Positions 43,192-54,678 of a stretch of DNA of 64,000 bases are shown piece after piece. A program made the translations under genes and the position numbers. Position 1 is the first letter of the stretch. The number at the start of each line of letters is the position of its first letter. The notes beneath the pieces were generated by a model that saw only the letters and a program-made list of their open reading frames with translations, did not search any database and was not told the origin of the DNA. The DNA lies in assembly GCF_900090295.1 (NCBI RefSeq), contig NZ_LT607753.1, positions 1,426,001 to 1,490,000 of the forward strand. Reading direction: 5' to 3'. This DNA comes from Micromonospora coxensis. Its GTDB lineage: Bacteria; Actinomycetota; Actinomycetes; Mycobacteriales; Micromonosporaceae.

Positions 43192-43551
43192 TCAGTCGCC
43201 GACCGGGGCGAGGAACTCCAGGCGGTTGCCGTGGGCGTCGTGGGTGTGGAAGCGGCGCATGCCGGGCAGCTCGCCGTCACCCCAGGTGACCGGGTGACCG
43301 GCGGCGGCCAGCCGGGCGGCGAGGTCGTCGAGGTCGGGGCGGAGCAGGGCCGGGTGGGCCTTGCGGGCGGGACGGAAGTCGTCCTCGACACCGAGGTGCA
43401 GCTCCGCGCCGTGCCCGGTGAACCAGCACCCGCCGCGGGCGGCGAGGGCCGGCGGCTTGGGCTTCTCGGTCATGCCGAGCAGGCCGGCGTAGAAGGCCCG
43501 GGACGCCTCCTCGGAGCCGCGTGGGCAGGCGAGCTGGACGTGATGGATCAT
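43192..43551 (-). CDS. VOC-family (glyoxalase-like) protein
   Basis: 119 residues, full VOC unit: MIHHVQLACPRGSEEASRAFYAGLLGM (first module, His4 as a metal ligand candidate), CWFTGHGAELHLGVE, HPALLRPDLDDLAARL (second module start) and MRRFHTHDAHGNRLEFLAPVGD with the terminal Glu of LEF. Metal-binding His/His/Glu are present. Start ATG at 43551 preceded by GAGGAGGTGCCACC. Divergent from the aconitase gene. Possibly a dioxygenase or isomerase; substrate unknown. Confidence 0.88.
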   Translation of the reverse strand: MIHHVQLACPRGSEEASRAFYAGLLGMTEKPKPPALAARGGCWFTGHGAELHLGVEDDFRPARKAHPALLRPDLDDLAARLAAAGHPVTWGDGELPGMRRFHTHDAHGNRLEFLAPVGD

Positions 43552-43599
43552 GGTGGCACCTCCTCGTCCCGAACCCTGGCACGAGGTTGCGCGAATAGC

Positions 43600-43617
43600 A
43601 AGACGGACGTACGGTTT
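43600..43617. promoter_or_regulatory. AcnR-like operator upstream of aconitase
   Basis: AAGACGGACGTACGGTTT, an imperfect palindrome around ACGTACGG. It closely matches the perfect palindromic core at 58282 (AAGCCGTACGTACGGTTT) in front of the AcnR-like gene: 16 of 18 positions agree. Located 110-127 bp before the aconitase start codon and 49 bp from the VOC gene start. Confidence 0.6.
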
Positions 43618-43726
43618 TGTAGACGACGACAATCGGCGGTAAGTGTCACCTAACCTGGGCGGCGCTCCGGCCGGTGCGACAGACTGCTCAGGACTACTCA
43701 CGGTCGCTGGTGTGAAGGAGTACGAC

Positions 43727-46567
<2,841 letters not shown>

Positions 46568-46580
46568 CGCGACGTACGGA

Positions 46581-46616
46581 CGGCGGGCCCCCGGTCGGAC
46601 GACCGGGGGCCCGCCG
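46581..46616. terminator. Terminator between acnA and cvnD
   Basis: Perfect 16-bp arms CGGCGGGCCCCCGGTC (46581-46596) and GACCGGGGGCCCGCCG (46601-46616), loop GGAC. Bidirectional between convergent units. Confidence 0.8.
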
Positions 46617-46684
46617 CGTCGTCAGGCCCGGCCGGGGCCGGCGGACCGCCGTCACATGGGTGTCCACCGATCGGTGCGTGCCGG

Positions 46685-47287
46685 TCAGCCGGCGCGGCCC
46701 CGCGACTCCCGCGACTTCATCGCGTGCTCCAGCAGCGTGATCAGCACGTCCCGGCTGGACTGCCGTTGCCGGGCGTCGCAGAGCACCACCGGCACGCCGG
46801 GATCGAGGTTGAGCGCGGCCTGCACCTCGTCCAGCCGGTAGCGACGCGCCCCCTCGAAGCAGTTCACCGCCACCACGAACGGCGTGCCGCGCTCCTCGAA
46901 GTAGTCGATCGACGGGAAGCAGTCGGCCAGCCGCCGGGTGTCGGCCAGCACGACCGCGCCGATCGCCCCCAGGGCCAGCTCGTCCCAGACGAACCAGAAC
47001 CGGTCCTGCCCCGGGGTGCCGAAGAGGTAGAGCACCAGATCGGGACTGATCGTGATCCGGCCGAAGTCCATCGCCACCGTGGTGGTGGTCTTCCCCTCCA
47101 CCCCGGACAGGTCGTCGACCCCGATGCCCGTCTCGGTCAGCACCTCCTCGGTGCGCAGCGGCTTGGTCTCACTCACCGCCCCGACCAGCGTCGTCTTGCC
47201 GGCCCCGAAGCCGCCGGCGATCAGGATCTTGATCGCGGTGGGCAGCGGCGGCGCGTCCGCCGGCCGCTCAGAGTGCCCGTAGTCCAT
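46685..47287 (-). CDS. cvnD: Conservon GTP-binding protein (CvnD-like)
   Basis: 200-residue Ras-like G protein of actinobacterial conservons. G1 is GGFGAGKTTLVG (near residues 24-35), the switch region has DDLSGVEGKTTTTVAMDFG, G3 is LFGTPGQDRFWF, and G4 is the divergent VAVNCFEG in place of NKxD. Last gene of the cvnA-B-C-D unit; its start lies within the end of the DUF742 gene (20-bp overlap). In Streptomyces the four proteins are thought to form a membrane-associated, heterotrimeric-G-protein-like switch. The signal sensed here is unknown. Confidence 0.92.
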   Translation of the reverse strand: MDYGHSERPADAPPLPTAIKILIAGGFGAGKTTLVGAVSETKPLRTEEVLTETGIGVDDLSGVEGKTTTTVAMDFGRITISPDLVLYLFGTPGQDRFWFVWDELALGAIGAVVLADTRRLADCFPSIDYFEERGTPFVVAVNCFEGARRYRLDEVQAALNLDPGVPVVLCDARQRQSSRDVLITLLEHAMKSRESRGRAG

Positions 47288-47654
47288 TGATAACCGCCTC
47301 GAATACGCTCTCATCGGGTACGCCGGCACTGCCCCTGGGCGGCCGGACCTGGACCAGGTCACGGGCCATCAGGTCGCCCAGCAGGACCCGGACGGTGCCC
47401 ACCGGCAGGTCCAGGTGGGCGGCGACCTCCGCCACGGACTGCATCCGCTGGCAGAGCGCGACGATCGCCACGTGCTCCGGGCCCAGCCCGGACTCGCCGG
47501 CGACGTCCGCGCGGGTCGCCGTGACCAGGGAGATCAGGTCGAACGTGCCGGTGACCGGGCGGGCTCGGCCCCGGGTCACCGCGTACGGGCGGACCACCGG
47601 GCCCGCGTGGTCGTCGACCCACCTGTCCTCTGTGGAACCGCCCTCGACCGTCAT
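47268..47654 (-). CDS. cvnC: DUF742 family protein (CvnC-like)
   Basis: 128 residues, DUF742 family. Conserved pieces: VRPYAVTRGRARPV near residue 20-33, FDLISLVTATRADVAG, LGPEHVAIVALCQRMQSVAEVAAHLDLPVGTVRVLLGDL (a winged-helix-like segment) and the ending SVFEAVINGLRAL. Third gene of the conservon, 5 bp after cvnB. It likely serves as a regulatory adaptor between the roadblock protein and the G protein. Confidence 0.92.
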   Translation of the reverse strand: MTVEGGSTEDRWVDDHAGPVVRPYAVTRGRARPVTGTFDLISLVTATRADVAGESGLGPEHVAIVALCQRMQSVAEVAAHLDLPVGTVRVLLGDLMARDLVQVRPPRGSAGVPDESVFEAVINGLRAL

Positions 47655-47659
47655 CGCCG

Positions 47660-48082
47660 TTACTTCCCGCCGGCCGGCTGGTCGAGCCCCCGGGTCGGTG
47701 ACGCGACGAACTTGCCCACCCGGGTCACCAGCATCGCCATCTCGTACGCGATCAGTCCGACGTCCGCGTCCTCCGAGGCGAGCACCGCCAGACAGGCGTT
47801 ACGCCCGGCCGCCGTGACGAACAGGAACGACGACTGCATCTCGATGATGGTCTGCTGGACCTGCCCACCGCCGAACCGCTTGCCCGCGCCCCGGGCCAGG
47901 CTCTGGATGCCGGCCGCCATCGCCGCCAGGTGCTCGCCGTCGTCCCGGCTGAGGCCCTGCGACGAGGCCATCAGCAGGCCGTCCGAGGAGAGCGCCACGG
48001 CGTGTTCGGCCTGCTTCACCCGGCCGACCAGATCGTCCAGCAGCCACGTCAGGTCGGCACTCGAAGCCGTCTTCTGCACCAC
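47660..48082 (-). CDS. cvnB: Roadblock/LC7 domain protein (CvnB-like)
   Basis: 140 residues. The roadblock/LC7 fold is shown by DLTWLLDDLVGRVKQAEHAVALSSDG, HLAAMAAGIQSLARGAGKRF, QTIIEMQSSFLFVTAAGRNACLAVLAS and DVGLIAYEMAMLVTRVGKFV. Such proteins regulate G-protein nucleotide exchange or hydrolysis. 84 bp after cvnA. GTG start at 48082. Confidence 0.92.
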   Translation of the reverse strand: MVQKTASSADLTWLLDDLVGRVKQAEHAVALSSDGLLMASSQGLSRDDGEHLAAMAAGIQSLARGAGKRFGGGQVQQTIIEMQSSFLFVTAAGRNACLAVLASEDADVGLIAYEMAMLVTRVGKFVASPTRGLDQPAGGK

Positions 48083-48166
48083 TCGCGTCCTCTTCTCCCC
48101 CGGCTGGTGTCGCCGTTGCTCAGTTGCCGTGCGCCGTCGCGCCTCGGCGCGGCCGTCCCGCCGCCG

Positions 48167-50701
48167 TCAGGTCGCCTGCCCGTCCCCGGTGTCCGGCCCG
48201 TTGCCGGCCCGCGCCCCGGCGGTGGAGCCACCGAGGAGTCGGGCGGCGTCGGTGCGGCCACGCCGGGTCCCCGTCTGGTACGAACTCATCATCCGCCGCA
48301 CCTGCTCCGGCGGACGTGGCGCCTGCTCCTCCGCCTCGTCGTCCGCGGCGGTGTCCGCCGGGTCCGACCGCAACTCCGGCGCGATGCTCGCCTGCCGTAC
48401 CCGCACCGGCAGTCCGGCATCGGTCACCGGGCCGGCGGCGGGCGTCGGCCCGGCCGAGCCCGGGTCGCCGGACGGGGTGTCGCCGTCCGGTGCCGCCGCG
48501 ACCGGAGCCGCCGGCTCCGCCGCCGTGGACGGTCGGACGGTCGGCAGGGCGATCGGCACGGTCGGCCCGGTCAGCGCCCCCTGACCGGCCCGGGTCCGGG
48601 TCCGGGTCGGCAGCCCCGACTCGGTCACCGGCGGGGTGGGGCGCTCGGAGGTGGAGGCGCGTCGCGCCCGTACCGGCAGCACCGCCGGCTCCTCGTCGGC
48701 CCGGGCCGGCGCGGGCCGCGGCCCGGCGGGCCCGTCGACCGCCGGCGCCGGCACGTCGTCGTCGGCCCGGGTCGTGTCGAGCCCGATCCCGGTCGGGAAG
48801 CCGCCCGAGGCGCTCGGGTCCTCACCGGTCTCGACCAGGGCCGCCGGGATCAGCACCACGGCGGTGGTGCCGCCGTACGCGGACTCCTTGAGGCCGACCT
48901 TGACCCCGTGCCGCTCGGTCAGCCGGCTCACCACGTACAGGCCCAGCCGGGAGGCGTTGGCCAGGTTCAGCTCCGAGCGGTCCACGATGCGGTGGTTGGC
49001 GGCGGCCAGGTCCTCCACGGTCATGCCGAGGCCACGGTCCTCGATCTCGATGGCGAAGCCGTTGGCCACCAGTTGCCCGCGCACCTCCACCGAGGTGTGC
49101 GGCGGCGAGAAGGTCAACCCGTTCTCGATCAGCTCGGCGAGCAGGTGGATGACGTCACCGACCGCGCGACCGGCCAGCGAGACCGGGCCCAGCGGCAACA
49201 CGTTGACCCGGGTGTAGTCCTCGACCTCGGCGACCGCGCCGCGCACCACGTCCACCATCGGGACGTTGCGCCGCCAGGCGCGGCCCGGGGTCGAGCCGGA
49301 GAGCACGATCAGGTTCTCGGCGTTGCGTCGCATCCGGGTGGCCAGGTGGTCCACCCGGAACAGGTCCTCCAGCTCCTCGGCGTCGTGCTCGCGCCGCTCC
49401 ATCGCGTCGAGCAGGGTGAGCTGGCGGTGCACCAGGGCCTGCGTGCGCCGGGCCAGGCTGAGGAAGACCTCACGTACGTTGCGGCGCAGCTCGGCCTGTT
49501 CCACCGCGGTCCGCACGGCGGTCTCCTGCACGACGTTGAACGCCTTGCCCACCTGGCCGATCTCGTCGTCGCCGAACTCCAGGGGCGGGGCCTCCTTGGC
49601 GACGTCGACCTGCTCGCCCCGGCCGAGCCGCTCCACCACCCCGGGCAGCCGTTCGTTGGCCAGCCGGAAGGCGGCCTCGCGGAGCCGTTCGAGCTGCCGG
49701 ACCAGGGCGCGGGCGGTGGTGATCGAGACGACCACCGAGGCGATGACGGCGATCAGGCCCAGACCGGCCGCGAGCACCATCCGGATGATCACCCAGACCG
49801 CCACCGGGGTGGCCCGGTCGACCAGCGCGTCACCGCTGGCCAGCACGGCCGCCTCCTGGTCGTCCAGGGCCGGGTCGATGGCGGCCTGCCAGGCGTCCGC
49901 CTCGACCGGCAGCGGGGCGTTGGGGCGGCCCTCGCGGATCAGCCGGTCCTCCAGGGCCCGCAGCCGGCCGAACGACTCGCCCTCGGTCATGGCGACGTAC
50001 CGTTCCCGGTCGGCGGCGGGCAGCTCGGCCAGGGCCTCCTGGGCCAGGAACCGCTGCGCGCCGACCAGGTGGGCGAACTGGGCGTACTCCTTGTCGTTGA
50101 TCCGGCCGGCCGCGGCGACCCCGGCGAAGAGGGCGTCCTCCTGGGACATCAGCTCCCGGACCCGGACCAGCTGGGTGAGGGTGGCGGTGTCCTTGGCGAT
50201 CTGCTCGTCGTCGAGCTTGCCGAGCGAGGCGTAGACCCGGAACAGCGAGTCCAGCACCCCGGTGTACGCCGCGGCCGCCCCGGCCCGGTCCACCGAGCGG
50301 GCGACCACCGAGTCACGGACCGGCCCCAGGCCGTTCAGCCCGGCGACCACCTCGTCGATGCGCTGCCCCAGCTCGTCGCTGGAGGCGAGCCGGGCCCGCC
50401 AGCTGCGGGCCGACTCGGCGAAGGAGGCGGCCAGCGCCTCGCTGCGCTGCCGCTGCTGCCGCAGTTGCTCCGCCTGCTGCTGGCTCGGGCGGCCCAGGTA
50501 GGCCAGGGACATCCGGCGCTCCCGCTGCAACTCGGTGCGCAGCGACTCGCTCGGCTCGGCGACCTGGGCGTCGAGGGTCTGCACACCGAGGACGTTGAGA
50601 CCGTCCCGCAGGGTCACCCAGGCCGCGAACGCCCAGAGTGCGGTCAGCGAGACCAGCAGGGCCACAACCTTGGTGCGCAGACTTGCACTGCGGGAACCCA
50701 T
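48167..50701 (-). CDS. cvnA: Conservon sensor histidine kinase-like protein (CvnA-like)
   Basis: 844-residue membrane sensor. First helix at LRTKVVALLVSLTALWAFAAW, then a large extracytoplasmic nitrate/nitrite-sensing-type helical domain (about 35-295), a second helix VWVIIRMVLAAGLGLIAVIAS, a HAMP-like linker and a dimerisation segment with RRTQALVHRQLTLLDAME. The ATP-binding region has HLLAELIENGLTFSPPHT and DRGLGMTVEDLAAANHR; a GRC-type Ser/Thr ladder (LANASRLGLYVVSRLTERHGV) follows. The last 250 residues are Pro/Ala-rich and disordered. The conventional phospho-acceptor His is not obvious, as in conservon sensors. Start ATG at 50701 with GAGGG six nt before; a GTG one codon earlier is possible. 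Confidence 0.92.
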   Translation of the reverse strand: MGSRSASLRTKVVALLVSLTALWAFAAWVTLRDGLNVLGVQTLDAQVAEPSESLRTELQRERRMSLAYLGRPSQQQAEQLRQQRQRSEALAASFAESARSWRARLASSDELGQRIDEVVAGLNGLGPVRDSVVARSVDRAGAAAAYTGVLDSLFRVYASLGKLDDEQIAKDTATLTQLVRVRELMSQEDALFAGVAAAGRINDKEYAQFAHLVGAQRFLAQEALAELPAADRERYVAMTEGESFGRLRALEDRLIREGRPNAPLPVEADAWQAAIDPALDDQEAAVLASGDALVDRATPVAVWVIIRMVLAAGLGLIAVIASVVVSITTARALVRQLERLREAAFRLANERLPGVVERLGRGEQVDVAKEAPPLEFGDDEIGQVGKAFNVVQETAVRTAVEQAELRRNVREVFLSLARRTQALVHRQLTLLDAMERREHDAEELEDLFRVDHLATRMRRNAENLIVLSGSTPGRAWRRNVPMVDVVRGAVAEVEDYTRVNVLPLGPVSLAGRAVGDVIHLLAELIENGLTFSPPHTSVEVRGQLVANGFAIEIEDRGLGMTVEDLAAANHRIVDRSELNLANASRLGLYVVSRLTERHGVKVGLKESAYGGTTAVVLIPAALVETGEDPSASGGFPTGIGLDTTRADDDVPAPAVDGPAGPRPAPARADEEPAVLPVRARRASTSERPTPPVTESGLPTRTRTRAGQGALTGPTVPIALPTVRPSTAAEPAAPVAAAPDGDTPSGDPGSAGPTPAAGPVTDAGLPVRVRQASIAPELRSDPADTAADDEAEEQAPRPPEQVRRMMSSYQTGTRRGRTDAARLLGGSTAGARAGNGPDTGDGQAT

Positions 50702-50789
50702 CACACCGTCCCTCGCCGGTCATGATTCACGTTTCGGGTTGGCCGAAAGCGCGAGCCGGCCCCGGCGCACGCTAGCAGTGTCCGGAACT

Positions 50790-52388
50790 TCACTCAAGCA
50801 GTGCAGACCAGGGGCCGGCCGGGCTATAGGGGTGGCCCCGCAACCGCTCGGCCGCCAGCTTGCCCGCCGCGACCACGGCGGCCCGGACGATCGCCTCCGG
50901 ATGGTAGAGGTCCTTGTCGTGCCAGAGTGGAGGGTCGTCGCGCGCGCCGTCCAGGAGGGACAGCCGCCGGGCCGCCCGGGCCACCACCGCGTCGACGGCC
51001 GGGCCGCCGGGCCCGACGAGCAGCATCTGCAGGGCGTACGCGGTCTCCTCGGCGGTGCTGCGCCAGCGCCCCCAGCCGCCGTCCGGGCGCTGGGTGTCGC
51101 GCACCCAGTCGACCGCGCGCCGTACCGCCGGCCGGGCCGCCGTGCCGCCGTGGTCGTACAGGGCGAGCACCGCGCAGCAGGTGGCGTAGTACGGGGAGGC
51201 GTGCCAGCGGTCCGTCCACGACCCGTCGGCCCGCTGCTGGTCGAGCAGCCAGCCGGTGAGCCGGCGGGGCACCGCCGAGGCGGACCGGTCGGCGCCCCAC
51301 CCGAGCGCCTCCAGCACGTGCGCGTTGGTGGTCACCGAGGCGCCGTCCTCCCCGCGCCAGGTGCAGAAGTGCGCCCCGGTGTCGTACCGGGACAGGCACG
51401 ACGGGTCGACCGGCCGGCCCAGCCGGGCCAGCGCGTACAGCGTCGCGGCGGTGGTGTCCGCGTCGGTGGGCAGGCCGGGCCCGGTCGCCGCGCCGTCGGG
51501 GCCGAGCGCGTCGCGCAGGTCGGCGACGAGGGCCGGCGGCACGGCCAGCGGCACCCCGGCGCGGGCCAGCGTGCTGAGCACCCAGGAGCGTTCGAAGACG
51601 GTGATCGGGGTGGCGCACGGCACCGGTCCACCGTGCTCGGTGACCACGGCACGCAGGTAGTCCACGGTGGCCGGCCGACTGTCGTCCGGGGTGCCGAGCC
51701 AGGCGGCGGTGGCGGCCGGGGACGCGCCGACCGGCCCCGCCGCCGTCGGGACCACGGCGGGCAGCCGGCGTGCGGCGGGCCCGAGCACCTCCAGCGCGTG
51801 CGCCAGCTTCGGCGGCAGGCCGGCGCCGGAGCCGGCCAGCAGCCGGACCCGGTCCAGCCGCCGCCGGTCCAGGCCGGCGGGCAGCGGCGGCGGGCCGGTG
51901 TCGCGCCAGTCGGCAAGCCCTGCGGGCGGGTCGGTCAGCCGCTCGCCGATCCGCTCGGCCAACGCCGGTACGACCAGGTCGGCGGCCGGCAGGTCCGGCA
52001 CCGGGTACGCCGCCGGACCGGTCGGGTCGTGCAGCAGGCGCAACGCCCGGTCGACGCCGTGGCGCACCCCGTGGACGGACCAGCCGACCGGCGCGTCCCG
52101 GTCGAGCACGGCCAGCAGCGCCTCCACCGCGCTGAGCGTGGGCACCAGGGCGTAGCCCTCCGGCCCGCCCCAGCCCCCGTCCGGCCGCTGCGCGGTCAAC
52201 AGGTGCCGGATCCGCTCGGCGTGCCGGGTCAGCCAGGGCGCGAGGGAGACCAGCCGGGCCGTCTCGTACACCGACACCGAGGTCCGGCCGGCGGGCCGGG
52301 CGACGAGGTCGGCGACCAGTTCGGCGGCGGCCTCCGCCGGCCCGGCGGCCTCGGGCGCGGCGCCCCGGGTGAGCGCGCCGGTGCTCAC
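50790..52388 (-). CDS. Class II diterpene cyclase (CPP synthase-like)
   Basis: 532-residue protonation-initiated (class II) diterpene cyclase, converting GGPP to a bicyclic diphosphate. It has alpha-barrel QW-type repeats: QRPDGGWGGPEG (68-79), DGSWTDRWHASPYYAT and QRPDGGWGRWRST. The acid motif is DADTT at residues 309-313, within LPTDADTTAATLYALAR, the variant DxDTT form in place of DxDD. The N-terminal helices resemble copalyl and halimadienyl diphosphate synthases. GTG start overlaps the stop of the class I gene (GTGA). The product could be ent- or normal-CPP or a halimane skeleton; sequence alone does not decide. It precedes the conservon by 88 bp. Confidence 0.85.
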   Translation of the reverse strand: MSTGALTRGAAPEAAGPAEAAAELVADLVARPAGRTSVSVYETARLVSLAPWLTRHAERIRHLLTAQRPDGGWGGPEGYALVPTLSAVEALLAVLDRDAPVGWSVHGVRHGVDRALRLLHDPTGPAAYPVPDLPAADLVVPALAERIGERLTDPPAGLADWRDTGPPPLPAGLDRRRLDRVRLLAGSGAGLPPKLAHALEVLGPAARRLPAVVPTAAGPVGASPAATAAWLGTPDDSRPATVDYLRAVVTEHGGPVPCATPITVFERSWVLSTLARAGVPLAVPPALVADLRDALGPDGAATGPGLPTDADTTAATLYALARLGRPVDPSCLSRYDTGAHFCTWRGEDGASVTTNAHVLEALGWGADRSASAVPRRLTGWLLDQQRADGSWTDRWHASPYYATCCAVLALYDHGGTAARPAVRRAVDWVRDTQRPDGGWGRWRSTAEETAYALQMLLVGPGGPAVDAVVARAARRLSLLDGARDDPPLWHDKDLYHPEAIVRAAVVAAGKLAAERLRGHPYSPAGPWSALLE

Positions 52389-53284
52389 GCCACGCCCCAG
52401 AAGTCGGTCGACCGGTAGAAGCCGCTGGTGTAGCCGAGCTGACGGGTCAGGTAGGCGGCCTCGCGGGGGCAGTCGGGACGCAACTGGTCGAGCAGTTCGG
52501 TGGCCCGCGCGACCAGTCCGGTCAGCTCCCGTTCGACCACCGACCGGTCGTCGGCCAACAGCAGGGCGTTGAGGTCGCCCCAGCGCCGGTCCCGGTCCCA
52601 GGTGGCCAGGTCGTTGACGAGCCGCAGGGCGCGCTGCACGGCGTCGCTGGCGGCGACCAGCCGGTCGAACCGGTCGTGGGCGTCGGAGCCGCCCGCCCGG
52701 ATCCAGTGCGCCACGTTCACCACCGTGCAGGCCAGGTTGTCGGCGTTGGCGAGGTAGTCGGCGAGCCCGGGCAGCGGTGCGCCGTCGCGGGCCGCGGCCC
52801 GCCAGTGCCACTCCCGCCGCATCGCCGCGCAGGTCCGGCGCACCGCCTCCCGCCAGACCCCGCCCAGCGTGGCGAAGGCCGGCACGGCGGCCAAGTCGGC
52901 GTGCAGGCCGGCGAGGAACCGACCCAACGGGTCGTCGACGTCGGCCGGCCGGCCGTCGGCGATCGCGACCTGCCGACGGACCAGCAGGTCGAGGTCGGCG
53001 GCGGCGGCGGTCTGGTGGTCCACCTGCCAGTCGAGGGCGAACCCCCAGAGCACCGCCCGGTTGGTCAGCCGCAGCTCCGCCGGGTCGCACCAGGGCGCGC
53101 TGAACGCGATGGCGAGGGCGATGCTGCTGGCCAGCGCCCCGTCGAAGGGGCCGTCGGCGAACAGGTCCGGGTGCGCGGCCAGGCAACGCTGCAGGTCCCG
53201 CTGGCCCTGCGCGGCCAGGGCGCAGATGCGTCCGTGTTCGGCGGCCTCCCGCAGTTCGTCGGTGGCCGTCTCGACTGCTGCCAC
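52385..53284 (-). CDS. Class I terpene synthase
   Basis: 299-residue class I synthase. It carries variant metal motifs: the aspartate-rich motif reads DWQVD (85-89, DxxxD instead of DDxxD) and the NSE triad is NDLATWDRD at 224-232, with Asp for the last Glu. Helices around GRFLAGLHADLAAVP, YLANADNLACTVVNVAHW and WHWRAAARDGAPLPGLADYL fit the single-domain bacterial fold. It would ionise the CPP-type product of the class II cyclase to a hydrocarbon or alcohol. GTG start 5 bp after the P450 stop. Paired metal motifs are weaker than usual, so activity deserves testing. Confidence 0.8.
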   Translation of the reverse strand: MAAVETATDELREAAEHGRICALAAQGQRDLQRCLAAHPDLFADGPFDGALASSIALAIAFSAPWCDPAELRLTNRAVLWGFALDWQVDHQTAAAADLDLLVRRQVAIADGRPADVDDPLGRFLAGLHADLAAVPAFATLGGVWREAVRRTCAAMRREWHWRAAARDGAPLPGLADYLANADNLACTVVNVAHWIRAGGSDAHDRFDRLVAASDAVQRALRLVNDLATWDRDRRWGDLNALLLADDRSVVERELTGLVARATELLDQLRPDCPREAAYLTRQLGYTSGFYRSTDFWGVA

Positions 53285-53289
53285 GGCGG

Positions 53290-54678
53290 TCAGGCCAGGG
53301 CCGGCTGCCGGTGCGGGGTGAGCATCAGCGGCACCCGCTCCCGGGGACGCAGCGACGCGGCGAGCTGCGGGTGGGGCATCCCGGGCTCGCAGAGCCGGTA
53401 CCGGAAGCGGCTGAACAGCGTCGCCACGATCAGCGGCGCCTCCAGCTGGAACAGGTACTGGCCGATGCACTGGTGGGCGCCGCCGCCGAACGGGTAGTAG
53501 GCGTACCGGTGGGCACGCCGGGGCCGCTCGGGGGCGAACCGCTCCGGGTCGAAGACCTCCGGCCGGTCCCAGAAGCGGGCCAGCCGCTGGGTGACGTACG
53601 GGCTCAGGATGATGGTCGCGCCGGCGGCGATCCGGGTGCCGCCGATGACGTCGTCGGCGACCGCCGTGCGCGGCACCAGCCAGCCGGACGGGTACGCCCG
53701 GACCAGCTCGTCGAGGACCATCCGGGTGTAGCGGAGCTGGCCGAGCTGATCCCGGCTGATCACCTCGCCCGGGCCGACCACCCGGTCGATCTCCTCGTAG
53801 AGCCGGGCGGCGACGTCGGGCAGCTGCTCCAGCAGGGGGAAGAGCCAGGTGAGCACCACGTAGGTGGTCTCGGTGGTGGTGGCGAAGATGGACACCAGGT
53901 CGTCGCGGACCTGCTGCTCGTCCAGCTTGTTGCCGTGCGCGTCGCGGGCCCGGGCCAGCGTGGCGAGGATGTCGTCCCCGCCGTCGCCGCCGGCGCGCTC
54001 GGCGCGGACCAGCGGCAGCAGGATGTCGTCGATGTTGCGCACCGCCCGGCGGAACGCCCGGTCCCCGGGCATCGGGACCGCGTCGGGCAGGAAGGGGGTG
54101 AGCAGCCGGTACCGCAGCGAGGTGGCCACGACGTCCCCCTCGGCGACCACCCGTACGCCGTCGGCGACGGAGATCTTGTCGCCGAAGAAGACCCGGATGA
54201 CGGCCTGGCAGATGATCCGGGAGATCTCCTTGGCCGCGTCGACCGGCGCGCCGTCGCGGGCCGGGGCGGCCAGTTCGTCGACGGCCTCGCTGATCGCCCG
54301 GCTCAGGTCGTCCACCACCGCGTCGATCCGCTTGGCGGTGAAGTGCGGCTGGAGCCGTCGCCGGCTCGCCTCCCACGACGGGCCCTCGCCGAGGATCCCG
54401 TCGCCGGTCATCTTCCGCACCGACTTCCACATCATGCTGTCGCCGGCCCGGGTGTAGTTGGCGGCGTTGTCGCGCAGGACGTGCTGCACGTGGGCCGGCT
54501 CGGCCACCAGGTACGGGCGGATGGTGCCCAGGTTGAGCCGGACCACCTGCTCGGGTGCCCCGTCGGCGAGCGCGACCAGGGTGCCGAGCGGGTCGCGCAG
54601 CAGCCCGGGCAGGGTACGCCGCAGCGACGCGACGTACGGCGGGCGGAGGGTGGGGGTGGGGGCGGTCGAGTCAGCCAC
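53290..54678 (-). CDS. Cytochrome P450
   Basis: 462-residue P450. I-helix oxygen-binding region SIFATTTETTYVVLTW (the usual acidic/Thr pair appears as E-T), K-helix ExxR at 324-327 (ELVR), the meander PERFAPERPRR, and heme loop PFGGGAHQCIGQ with Cys404 as ligand. No N-terminal membrane anchor, as in bacterial P450s, so it needs separate ferredoxin partners, none of which is nearby. First gene of the terpene operon. It probably oxidises the diterpene produced by the next two genes. The P450 / class I / class II set resembles a diterpenoid operon described in Salinispora arenicola (isopimaradiene-type), recalled from the literature and not searched. Confidence 0.92.
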   Translation of the reverse strand: MADSTAPTPTLRPPYVASLRRTLPGLLRDPLGTLVALADGAPEQVVRLNLGTIRPYLVAEPAHVQHVLRDNAANYTRAGDSMMWKSVRKMTGDGILGEGPSWEASRRRLQPHFTAKRIDAVVDDLSRAISEAVDELAAPARDGAPVDAAKEISRIICQAVIRVFFGDKISVADGVRVVAEGDVVATSLRYRLLTPFLPDAVPMPGDRAFRRAVRNIDDILLPLVRAERAGGDGGDDILATLARARDAHGNKLDEQQVRDDLVSIFATTTETTYVVLTWLFPLLEQLPDVAARLYEEIDRVVGPGEVISRDQLGQLRYTRMVLDELVRAYPSGWLVPRTAVADDVIGGTRIAAGATIILSPYVTQRLARFWDRPEVFDPERFAPERPRRAHRYAYYPFGGGAHQCIGQYLFQLEAPLIVATLFSRFRYRLCEPGMPHPQLAASLRPRERVPLMLTPHRQPALA

